Shown here in pieces: positions 1-5,497 of a DNA stretch of 7,285 bases. The stretch lies in NCBI GenBank assembly GCA_947165555.1, contig CAMVAR010000033.1, positions 1 through 7,285 on the forward strand. Reading direction: 5' to 3'. The position numbers were made by a program, and so were the translations under genes. Source of the stretch: an uncultured Pseudomonadota bacterium (lineage in GTDB: Bacteria > Pseudomonadota > Alphaproteobacteria > Rs-D84). The notes under the pieces were generated by a model that did not search any database, was not told the DNA's origin, and saw only the letters and a list, made by a program, of their open reading frames with translations. Each line of letters begins with the position of its first letter. Positions within the stretch are counted from its first letter, which is position 1.

Positions 1-392
1 TGTTGGACCAAGGTGAAGCCGGTGATAATGTTGGTTTGTTGTTACGTGGAACCAAAAAAGAAGATGTGGAACGCGGTCAAATTATCTGCAAACCAGGTTC
101 TATTACACCGCACACAGATTTCGAAGCAGAAGTCTATATTTTGACCAAAGAAGAAGGCGGACGTCATACAGCATTCTTTAGCAACTATCGTCCACAGTTC
201 TTCTTTAGCACAACAGACGTAACAGGTACAATCACATTGCCGGCCGACAAAGAAATGGTCTTGCCGGGCGATAACGTTCGTATCACGGTTGCATTAATTG
301 CACCTATTGCTATGGACGAAGGTCGTCGCTTTGCTATCCGTGAAGGCGGACGCACAGTTGGCGCAGGTGTTGTATCGAAAATTATCAAATAA
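1..392 (+). CDS. tuf: Elongation factor Tu, C-terminal part (partial at window start)
   Basis: The last 129 full codons of EF-Tu, the GTPase that brings aminoacyl-tRNA to the ribosomal A site. The frame begins at base 3; bases 1-2 (TG) finish the preceding codon, probably Leu. What remains is the end of domain II and all of domain III: GDNVGLLLRG, then ERGQIICKPG, FEAEVYILTKEEGGRHTAFF, YRPQFFF, TTDVTGTI, MVLPGDN and the near-invariant tail RFAIREGGRTVGAGVVSKI. The GTP-binding domain lies outside the window. It stops with TAA, followed at once by a second TAA (393-395). It sits 81 bases upstream of rpsJ, the usual tuf-rpsJ neighbourhood in proteobacteria. No lesion is visible. Identification is essentially certain. 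Confidence 0.98.
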   Translation, partial: LDQGEAGDNVGLLLRGTKKEDVERGQIICKPGSITPHTDFEAEVYILTKEEGGRHTAFFSNYRPQFFFSTTDVTGTITLPADKEMVLPGDNVRITVALIAPIAMDEGRRFAIREGGRTVGAGVVSKIIK

Positions 393-399
393 TAATGGA

Positions 400-438
400 T
401 TGTTGGTCGTTCGCGGGAAACCGTTGAACGACCAACAA
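400..438 (+). promoter_or_regulatory. Long perfect hairpin between tuf and rpsJ
   Basis: TTGTTGGTCGTTC (400-412) is exactly complementary to GAACGACCAACAA (426-438), a 13-bp stem. Inside it, CGG (414-416) pairs with CCG (421-423) around GAAA, a GNRA tetraloop, and G413 can wobble with a flanking U. It starts 7 bases after the tuf stop, where a terminator or attenuator would sit, but the following bases (ATGCGAATATGAC) are not a U-tract. It could be a processing site such as an RNase III target, a stabiliser of the tuf 3' end, a partial attenuator for the S10 genes, or a copy of a dispersed palindrome. The pairing is directly visible; the function is inferred. Confidence 0.75.
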
Positions 439-458
439 ATGCGAATATGACAATAAAT

Positions 459-463
459 AAGGG
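459..463 (+). promoter_or_regulatory. Ribosome binding site fixing the rpsJ start
   Basis: AAGGG lies 10 bases before the ATG at 474. The in-frame ATG at 447 has no purine-rich site upstream and would add nine residues not seen in S10, so 474 is chosen. Confidence 0.8.
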
Positions 464-473
464 AAAACAAGCA

Positions 474-785
474 ATGGTACCAGCATCAAAAATTCGCATC
501 AAATTGACGGCTTTTGACCACAGAATTTTGATGGAATCAGTGGAGGAGATTGTCAAAACTGCAAAGCGCACCGGCGCAGATGTCGTTGGGCCTGTTCGCT
601 TGCCGACATTGGTTCAAAAATTTACGGTCAATCGTTCGCCGCACGTTGATAAAAAATCACGTGAACAATTCGAGATTCGCAATCATAAGGCGGTCGTCGA
701 TATTGTTAATCCAACCCCTCAGACAGTTGATGCACTGATGAAGTTGGATTTGGCATCGGGCGTTGATGTAAAAATTAAATTGTAA
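474..785 (+). CDS. rpsJ: 30S ribosomal protein S10
   Basis: 103 residues, the family's usual length. S10 binds 16S rRNA in the 30S head and, as NusE, joins the NusB antitermination complex. Visible blocks are KIRIKLTAFDHRIL near the N-terminus, EIVKTAKRTGADVVGP, LPTLVQKFTVNRSPHVDKKSREQFEIR, and the C-terminal NPTPQTVDALMKLDLASGVDVKIKL. These span the whole protein with no gap. The start at 474 is preferred to an in-frame ATG at 447 because it has AAGGG at the right distance and gives the standard N-terminus. First gene of the S10 cluster, 81 bases after tuf. Its leader includes the strong hairpin at 400-438, so S10-operon control could act there, though this is not shown. Confidence 0.97.
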   Translation: MVPASKIRIKLTAFDHRILMESVEEIVKTAKRTGADVVGPVRLPTLVQKFTVNRSPHVDKKSREQFEIRNHKAVVDIVNPTPQTVDALMKLDLASGVDVKIKL

Positions 786-798
786 ATGGTTTGTTAGT

Positions 799-836
799 GT
801 TAGTTTATTGTTGACAAATGGAAATAATATACTAAC
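799..836 (+). repeat. Imperfect AU-rich inverted repeat between rpsJ and rplC
   Basis: GTTAGT (799-804) pairs with ACTAAC (831-836); after one T-T mismatch, TATT (806-809) pairs with AATA (826-829). The 14-base loop (811-824) starts with TTGACA. A second tandem GTTAGT (793-798) could replace the left arm. The stem is weak and AU-rich, so chance is quite possible. Confidence 0.35.
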
Positions 837-863
837 CTCTGGCATATAAAAAAGGCATAAGAA

Positions 864-1580
864 ATGAAACGTAGCGGATTGATTACAACAAAAATGGGGA
901 TGACGCGTCTGTATGACGATAATTGTGTTGCACACGCCGTAACGGTTTTGTCCGTTGGGGATTGCGCGGTTATCGGAAATCGGACAATGGAAAAGAATGG
1001 ATATGTTGCAAATGTACTTGGGATTCGTGAAGCCAAGGCAAAGCATGTCGCCAAACCTCAGATGGTTGCGGCGGAAAAGGCGGGGGTAAAACCCTATCGT
1101 AAAATTGTAGAATTTCGTGCATCAGACGATTGTGTTATTCCGGTTGGGACACCGATATGCGCGTCTCATTTCGTTGCCGGACAATTTGTAGATGTCCAGG
1201 CAACAAGCAAAGGTAAGGGCTTTCAAGGGGCAATGAAACGCCATAATTTTGGTGGTAAAGAGGCAACCCATGGTGTGTTAAAGGCGCATCGTTCGTTGGG
1301 GGGTACCGGTATGCGTGAATGGCCGGGGCGTGTATTGCCTGGCAAAAAGATGTCCGGACAAATGGGAAATGAAACTGTGACGGTTCAAAACCTGCGTGTG
1401 TTTGGTACGGATGTTGCGGAAAATTTAATTTTTGTCGAAGGCGCAGTTCCGGGTTGTAATGGAACGTTTGTTTTGATTACCGATGCGGTGAAAAAAGAAC
1501 AGAAAGATTTGCCGGTTCCAACATCACAGAACAATGGTGGGGAACAGTCAGAAACCAAATCAGAAACTGTTGCGGAATAA
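864..1580 (+). CDS. rplC: 50S ribosomal protein L3
   Basis: 238 residues; binds near the 3' end of 23S rRNA and starts 50S assembly, with a loop reaching toward the peptidyl transferase centre. Recognisable parts are the N-terminal GLITTKMGMTRLY, EKNGY, PVGTPICASHFVAGQFVDV, SKGKGFQGAMKRHNFGG, ATHGVLKAHRSLGG, PGKKMSGQMGN, VTVQNLRV and LIFVEGAVPG. The loop residue equivalent to E. coli Gln150, the N5-methylglutamine made by PrmB, is Glu152 here (MREWPGR instead of a Gln followed by x-P-G). A 27-residue polar, acidic tail (about 212-238) follows the conserved end at DAVKK. ATG 864 has an AAAGG site 8 bases upstream. Family assignment is secure; the loss of methylation is inferred from the residue change. 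Confidence 0.97.
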   Translation: MKRSGLITTKMGMTRLYDDNCVAHAVTVLSVGDCAVIGNRTMEKNGYVANVLGIREAKAKHVAKPQMVAAEKAGVKPYRKIVEFRASDDCVIPVGTPICASHFVAGQFVDVQATSKGKGFQGAMKRHNFGGKEATHGVLKAHRSLGGTGMREWPGRVLPGKKMSGQMGNETVTVQNLRVFGTDVAENLIFVEGAVPGCNGTFVLITDAVKKEQKDLPVPTSQNNGGEQSETKSETVAE

Positions 1581-1615
1581 TATCGGTGGCAACAGAAAAG
1601 TCGAGGTGAATAAAA

Positions 1616-2239
1616 ATGCAATTAAATATTATAAATTTTGATGGCAAAGCGGTCGGCAAGATTGATTTGCAAGATTCTATATTTGGTTTGACCCCCCGTG
1701 CGGATATTCTGCATCGGGTTGTGACATGGCAACGCGCAAAATCACGTGCGGGTACACATGCGGTTAAAACAGTTTCTGACGTCCAGGGCAGTGGTAAAAA
1801 GGCATTTAAACAGAAAAAGACGGGAAATGCACGTCAGGGTGAACGCTATAACGTTCATATGCGTGGTGGTGGTGTTGTTCATGGACCGGTTGTTCGTGAC
1901 CACAGTATTGATTTGCCGAAAAAGATTCGTGCATTGGGGTTAAAAATGGCACTGTCGTCCAAGACCCAAGAAGGCGATTTGATGATTATTGATTCTGAAA
2001 AATTGTCGGCCGCAAAAACAGGCGCATTTGCAAAGCAGTTGAAAAAATTGAATGTTGCGTCTGCGTTGTTTGTTGGCGGCGATACATTGGATGAAAATTT
2101 CAAGAAATCTGCGGCAAATATCGTGAATGTTGATGTGTTGCCGGCGATTGGTTTGAATGTTTTAGATATCTTGAAACACGACAAATTGGTTTTGACGGCG
2201 GATGCGGTCAAGGCATTAGAGGCGCGTCTTGGGGCGTAA
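1616..2239 (+). CDS. rplD: 50S ribosomal protein L4
   Basis: 207 residues, typical for L4 (L1e/L4 family). L4 binds domain I of 23S rRNA, and its long internal loop lines the polypeptide exit tunnel; in E. coli it also represses its own operon. Visible here are TWQRAKSRAGTHAVKTVSDVQGSGKK, the basic tunnel loop KQKKTGNARQGERYNVHMRGGG (about 65-86), VVHGPVVRDHSIDLPKK, and a C-terminal domain with INV-type strands ending LDILKHDKLVLTADAVKALEARL. The loop has KTG where GTG is usual and otherwise keeps the R/G pattern. The start is fixed by GAGGTGA (1603-1609) upstream of ATG 1616. It lies 35 bases after rplC. Whether this L4 autoregulates cannot be told from sequence; no E. coli-like S10 leader was recognised. 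Confidence 0.97.
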   Translation: MQLNIINFDGKAVGKIDLQDSIFGLTPRADILHRVVTWQRAKSRAGTHAVKTVSDVQGSGKKAFKQKKTGNARQGERYNVHMRGGGVVHGPVVRDHSIDLPKKIRALGLKMALSSKTQEGDLMIIDSEKLSAAKTGAFAKQLKKLNVASALFVGGDTLDENFKKSAANIVNVDVLPAIGLNVLDILKHDKLVLTADAVKALEARLGA

Positions 2240-2266
2240 TGTTAATCGGTTTTGATTGCAAATGAC

Positions 2267-2273
2267 AAAAGGG
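2267..2273 (+). promoter_or_regulatory. Ribosome binding site fixing the rplW start
   Basis: AAAAGGG, 8 bases before ATG 2282. It rules out the in-frame TTG at 2252, whose open frame would run straight through this site. Confidence 0.75.
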
Positions 2274-2281
2274 TTCTAGAA

Positions 2282-2614
2282 ATGGCAGAAAAGAAAATTC
2301 AAACAGAAAAGAAAATCGTTGCGACGGCCGGTATTTATGATATCTTGCGGCGCCCGATTATTTCTGAAAAGGCGGTAAAGTTGTCCGAAGGCAATGCCGT
2401 CGCGTTCGAAATTGCCGCAAATGCGACAAAAGAAGATGTTGCACGTGCGGTTCAGGTAATATACAATGTCAAACCGGTCAAGGTTAACGTTGTTGTTGCC
2501 AAGGGTAAGGTTAAACAATTTCGTGGTCGCAGCAGTGGTACGCAACGTACGGTTAAAAAGGCCTATGTTACATTGCCGGCCGATGCAAAGTTGGATTTGA
2601 CCGCAAGTGTGTAA
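2282..2614 (+). CDS. rplW: 50S ribosomal protein L23
   Basis: 110 residues. L23 sits at the exit of the nascent-chain tunnel and is the docking site for trigger factor and SRP. The L23 core starts at about residue 18: IYDILRRPIISEKAVKLSEGNAVAFEI, then ATKEDVARAVQVIYNVKPVKVNVVVAKGKVKQFRGR and the basic GTQRTVKKAYVTLP. The lysine-rich lead of about 17 residues (MAEKKIQTEKK) is longer than in E. coli, though such leads occur in alphaproteobacteria. The trigger-factor contact, a Glu in the E. coli protein, falls in the short region after the ISEKA helix and was not assigned. It follows rplD by 42 bases and precedes rplB by 72. No disruption is visible. Confidence 0.96.
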   Translation: MAEKKIQTEKKIVATAGIYDILRRPIISEKAVKLSEGNAVAFEIAANATKEDVARAVQVIYNVKPVKVNVVVAKGKVKQFRGRSSGTQRTVKKAYVTLPADAKLDLTASV

Positions 2615-2618
2615 GTAA

Positions 2619-2661
2619 AATAACAGCCCCGGCAGAGAATCTGGATAAATCAGACGTTATT
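2619..2661 (+). repeat. Inverted repeats between rplW and rplB
   Basis: AATAAC (2619-2624) is complementary to GTTATT (2656-2661). Inside, TCTG (2640-2643) can pair either with CAGA at 2633-2636 or with CAGA at 2651-2654, so two small hairpins exclude each other. Stems are only 4-6 bp, so this is weak evidence for a real RNA element. Confidence 0.25.
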
Positions 2662-2686
2662 GTCAGGGTAATAAAGGATAGAAAAA

Positions 2687-3520
2687 ATGGCTTTAAAGAG
2701 TTATAAACCAATTACCGCCGGTACACGTGGCTTGGTCTTGATTGACCACAGCGAGTTGCATCGTGGTGCCCCGGAAAAGGCCTTGACTGTTTGATTGAAA
2801 TCCAAGGGTGGGCGTAATAATTTTGGGCATGTTACTGTTCCGCACCAGGGTGGGGGACACAAACGTAAATATCGTTTAATTGATTTTAAACGCAAAAAAA
2901 TGGATATGCCGGCAACGGTCTTGCGTTTGGAATATGACCCGAATCGTACGGCGTTTATTGCCTTGATTGAATACAAAGATGGTATGCGTTCGTATATTTT
3001 GGCCCCGCGTGATTTAAAGGCCGGTGATGTCGTCGTGTCGGGTAATCGCCAAGATATTAAGCCGGGAAATGCGATGCCGTTGAAAAATATGCCGATTGGT
3101 ACGATTGTACATAATGTTGAATTAAAACCTGGTGCCGGTGGCCAATTGGCGCGCAGTGCCGGTTGCTATGCACAATTGATGGGTAAAGATGGTGTTTATG
3201 CGCAGATAAAAATGAACAGTGGCGAGTTGCGCAAGGTTCATTCGGATTGTATGGCCACGGTTGGTACAGTTTCTAATCCTGACCAGCGTAATGTTAATCT
3301 GGGCAAGGCCGGGCGTGCCCGTTGGTTGGGGATTCGCCCGTCCACACGTGGTATGGCGCAGAATCCAGTAGACCATCCGATGGGTGGTGGTAACGGTCAT
3401 TCCAAGGGCCACGAACCGGTGTCGCGTACCGGTATTCCGGCCAAGGGATATCGTACCCGTAAAAATAAACGTACGGCCAAGATGATTATTCGTAGCAGAC
3501 ATTTGGCAAAGAAAAAGTAA
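2687..3520 (+). CDS. rplB: 50S ribosomal protein L2, interrupted by in-frame TGA at codon 36
   Basis: 277 residues if TGA is read through. L2 supports subunit association and the peptidyl transferase centre. ATG 2687 has AAAGGA (2674-2679) upstream and opens with MALKSYKPIT, the alphaproteobacterial L2 start. Codon 36 is TGA (2792-2794), yet the same frame resumes at once with LKSKGGRNNFGH, so this is a single-codon change, not a frameshift. Downstream come GGGHKRKYRLIDFKR, LEYDPNRTAFIALI, YILAP, PGNAMPLKNMPIGTIVHNVELKPG, GGQLARSAG, GKAGRARWLG and NPVDHP. His230, equivalent to the E. coli His implicated in peptidyl transfer, is kept. Met232 and Asn236 replace the usual His and Glu of DHPHGGGEG, and TPWG is absent. 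With TGA as stop, the longest open part begins at TTG 2795. Possible readings are sequence error, nonsense mutation or recoding. Confidence 0.93.
2792..2794 (+). other. rplB: In-frame TGA within rplB (codon 36)
   Basis: TGA lies between GTT (Val35) and TTG (Leu37), before the conserved GGRNN block. Alphaproteobacterial L2 proteins I remember have Gly here (SLTEGLTKSGGRNN type), so one G-to-T change from GGA would produce it. E. coli has Asn and Bacteroidota have Pro, so the position tolerates variation. The frame is intact on both sides. Confidence 0.95.
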
Positions 3521-3543
3521 TAAGTAAAAACGGAGTAAATTAA

Positions 3544-3822
3544 ATGTCTCGTTCAGTATGGAAAGGTCCTTATGTTCATCCTTCTATCTTGAAAAAGGTG
3601 GCGGTGGCGATTGAGAAAGACGATCGCAAACCAATAAAAACGTGGTCCAGGGGCAGTACAATCGTCCCACCGATGGTTGGTTTGACATTTGAAGTTCATA
3701 ATGGTAATAAATTTATCCCTGTGTCGATTGTTGAAGATATGATTGGGCACAAATTGGGTGAATTTGCACCAACACGGACGTTCAAAGGACATGCGGCGAA
3801 TAAAAAAGCGGCAGGCAAGTAA
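3544..3822 (+). CDS. rpsS: 30S ribosomal protein S19
   Basis: 92 residues, standard S19 length. S19 sits in the 30S head next to S13, near the A-site tRNA and intersubunit bridges. Nearly every family block is present: MSRSVWKGPYVHPSILKK, IKTWSRGSTIVPPMVGLTFEVHNG, KFIPVSIVEDMIGHKLGEFAPTRTFKGH and a short basic Ala/Lys tail. Both Trp residues use TGG. CGGAG (3531-3535) is 8 bases before the ATG, and the gap from rplB is only 23 bases, so the two are probably translated from one message. Nothing is unusual. Confidence 0.98.
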   Translation: MSRSVWKGPYVHPSILKKVAVAIEKDDRKPIKTWSRGSTIVPPMVGLTFEVHNGNKFIPVSIVEDMIGHKLGEFAPTRTFKGHAANKKAAGK

Positions 3823-3844
3823 TTAAAAGAAAAGGCGTTAGATT

Positions 3845-4243
3845 ATGACAAGATATGGAATCAAAGATAATCAAGTTCGGGCGTTCAACAAAATGATTCG
3901 TATTAGCCACCAAAAATTAAATTTGGTTTGCGATTTAATACGCGGATTACCGGTAGAGCGCGCAATTGATGTCTTGAAGTTTTCTAAGAAACGTGTTGCG
4001 GGCGAAGTGTTAAAAACATTGATGTCTGCGATTGCCAACGCGGAACACAATAAAAATCTGGGGGCGGATACATTGTTCGTCAAAGAGATTTGGTGTGGCA
4101 AGGCGTTGACGATGAAACGTATTATGCCCGGCCCACGTGGCAGTGCGCGTCCAATTTTGAAACCGTTTTCTAATTTGACGATTGTTTTGGAATCGGGTGT
4201 GGCGCCAAAGGCGGCCAAGGTAAAAAAAGAAGCAAAAAAGTAA
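3845..4243 (+). CDS. rplV: 50S ribosomal protein L22
   Basis: 132 residues, slightly longer than the E. coli protein because of a Lys/Ala-rich C-terminal tail (about 119-132). L22 touches all 23S rRNA domains, and its long beta-hairpin lines the exit tunnel where macrolides bind. The globular part shows RISHQKLNLVCDLIRGLPVERAIDVLKFSKK and the signature SAIANAEHNKNLGADTLFV. The hairpin (about 90-107) reads MKRIMPGPRGSARPILKP, where many relatives have a more Arg-rich tip (ARGRGA type). FSNLTIVLE follows. AAAGG (3831-3835) precedes ATG 3845 at 9 bases. It is 22 bases after rpsS, but 90 bases separate it from rpsC. Confidence 0.96.
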   Translation: MTRYGIKDNQVRAFNKMIRISHQKLNLVCDLIRGLPVERAIDVLKFSKKRVAGEVLKTLMSAIANAEHNKNLGADTLFVKEIWCGKALTMKRIMPGPRGSARPILKPFSNLTIVLESGVAPKAAKVKKEAKK

Positions 4244-4250
4244 AAGAACC

Positions 4251-4312
4251 TATGTCTGGCGGTATGGGAAATCCCTGAATAAAACCTAAAGGTTTCAAGA
4301 ACGTTGGACATA
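4251..4312 (+). ncRNA. Candidate branched RNA structure between rplV and rpsC
   Basis: An 11-pair outer stem joins TATGTCTGGCG (4251-4261) to CGTTGGACATA (4302-4312), with eight Watson-Crick and three G-U pairs. Inside are two small hairpins: GGG (4266-4268) with CCC (4273-4275), and AAACC (4282-4286) with GGTTT (4291-4295) around TAAA. Together they form a three-way junction that ends shortly before the rpsC ribosome binding site. AACCTA occurs both at 4247-4252 and 4283-4288, so GGTT could pair with either copy. It could be a translational regulator or processing element. No known riboswitch or r-protein leader was recognised, and chance folding is possible. Confidence 0.4.
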
Positions 4313-4333
4313 AAAACTAAGGAAAAATAAAAA

Positions 4334-5035
4334 ATGGGACAGAAAGTATCGCCAATTGCACAGCGTTTGTCGATTAACAAGATTCCAGATTCGCGCTGGA
4401 TTGTTGATAAAAGACGGTATGCAGCATGTTTGGCAGAAGACAATACGATACGTAAATTTATTGAAAAGAAACTAAAAAAAGCAGGTATTGCCAAGGTTGT
4501 TATTGACCGTATTGCAAAAAAAGTTGTTATTACGGTTCATACATCACGTCCGGGTATGATTATTGGTAAAAACGGTGCGGATATTGAAGCGTTACGTAAT
4601 GATATTAAAAAATTGGTGAAAAATGACCAGGTCGTTGTTAATATCTATGAAGTGCGTCGTCCGGATTTGAATGCCCAATTGGTTGCCCAGAATATTGCAC
4701 AACAAATTGAAGGTCGTGTTTCGTATAAACGTGCCATGAAAAAGGGTATTCAAAATGCGCAAAAGGCCGGTGCCCAAGGTGTGAAGATAATGTGTTCCGG
4801 TCGATTGAATGGTGCAGAGATTGCGCGCAGCGAACAAATTCGCGAAGGTCGGATACCGTTGCATACATTGCGTGCAGATATTGATTATGCCGCGGTCCAG
4901 GCCAAAACCACGTACGGTGTCGTTGGTGTCAAGGTTTGGATTTACACAGGTGATGTTGTCAACAAAGATAAATTGGCATCAGAAATGGCGCGTCCGTCTG
5001 AATATGCCGGTACAAGTGACAAAAGAACAAAATAA
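4334..5035 (+). CDS. rpsC: 30S ribosomal protein S3
   Basis: 233 residues, normal for S3, which lines the mRNA entry tunnel and takes part in ribosomal helicase activity. An N-terminal segment is followed by a KH type II domain with the GKNG loop at about 78-81 (RPGMIIGKNGADIEAL), then a C-terminal domain with RAMKKGIQNAQKAGAQGVKI, CSGRLNGAEIARSE, REGRIPLHTLRADIDYA and GVVGVKVWIY. The N-terminal VNPxGxRxG pattern is altered: MGQKVSPIAQRLSI has Ala9 and Ser13 at the usual glycines. The start has TAAGGA 11 or so bases upstream. It follows rplV after a 90-base gap with a foldable RNA, unusual for this pair. Confidence 0.97.
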   Translation: MGQKVSPIAQRLSINKIPDSRWIVDKRRYAACLAEDNTIRKFIEKKLKKAGIAKVVIDRIAKKVVITVHTSRPGMIIGKNGADIEALRNDIKKLVKNDQVVVNIYEVRRPDLNAQLVAQNIAQQIEGRVSYKRAMKKGIQNAQKAGAQGVKIMCSGRLNGAEIARSEQIREGRIPLHTLRADIDYAAVQAKTTYGVVGVKVWIYTGDVVNKDKLASEMARPSEYAGTSDKRTK

Positions 5036-5060
5036 TCGTTAAAAAGTTGAGGTTTGTATC

Positions 5061-5474
5061 ATGTTAATGCCAAATAAGACAAAATTTCGCAAACAGCACA
5101 AAGGTCGCATTCATGGTGTTGCCAAAGGTGGCAGTGAATTAGCGTTTGGTTCTTTTGGACTAAAAGCGATGTCGCCTGAACGTATCACGGCCCGTCAGAT
5201 AGAGGCTGCGCGTCGCGCGATTACGCGCCGCATGAGACGTATGGGTAAATTATGGATTCGTGTGTTTCCAGACGTTCCGGTTACCGCCAAGCCGGCCCAG
5301 GTTCGTATGGGTAAGGGTAAAGGCGCCGTTGAATATTGGATTTGCCGTGTGAAACCGGGTCGAATTATCTTTGAATTAGATGGGGTCAAGCCGGATGTTG
5401 CACAAGAAGCTTTTGCACTGGCGGCCGCAAAATTGCCGGTCAAAACAAAAATTGTTGAACGCAAGGTCAATTAA
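5061..5474 (+). CDS. rplP: 50S ribosomal protein L16
   Basis: 137 residues, exactly the common length. L16 organises the A-site tRNA elbow region of the 50S. The sequence reads MLMPNKTKFRKQHKGRIHGVAKGG, FGSFGLKAMSPERITARQIEAARRAITR, LWIRVFPDVPVTAKP, VRMGKGKGAVEYWICRVKPG and EAFALAAAKLPVKTKIV. Arg82 matches E. coli Arg81, the residue hydroxylated by YcfD; whether it is modified here is unknown. The ATG at 5061 is preferred to 5067 because MLxPK is the conserved start and GAGGT (5049-5053) is well placed. It is 25 bases after rpsC and 23 before rpmC. Confidence 0.98.
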   Translation: MLMPNKTKFRKQHKGRIHGVAKGGSELAFGSFGLKAMSPERITARQIEAARRAITRRMRRMGKLWIRVFPDVPVTAKPAQVRMGKGKGAVEYWICRVKPGRIIFELDGVKPDVAQEAFALAAAKLPVKTKIVERKVN

Positions 5475-5497
5475 TACTGATGTAAAGGTGGCAAGAA

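Noticed and set aside
400..438. Classical intrinsic terminator of tuf
   Set aside because: The stem is strong but no U-tract follows the right arm on the + strand, nor is there a run of T on the other side.
447..473. Upstream ATG as the rpsJ start
   Set aside because: It lacks a ribosome binding site and adds residues absent from the family; ATG 474 has AAGGG.
811..816. Promoter based on TTGACA before rplC
   Set aside because: The -35 is perfect but the best -10 (TATACT, 828-833) is only 11 bases away, and the 16-base position (TAACCT) matches just three of six.
2792..2794. Selenocysteine insertion at the rplB TGA
   Set aside because: L2 has no selenocysteine role, the aligned residue is Gly, Asn or Pro rather than Cys, and no clear stem-loop lies in the bases just after the TGA.
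2687..2860. Frameshift in rplB
   Set aside because: The same frame gives L2-like residues immediately before and after the TGA, so no indel is needed.
4251..4312. tRNA gene in the rplV-rpsC gap
   Set aside because: There is branching but no T-loop, D-loop or anticodon-arm pattern, and only two inner hairpins.
3871..4494. Long minus-strand open frame opposite rplV and rpsC
   Set aside because: It is antisense to two clear ribosomal genes, crosses their gap and shows no recognisable protein features; the same applies to the other minus-strand frames.
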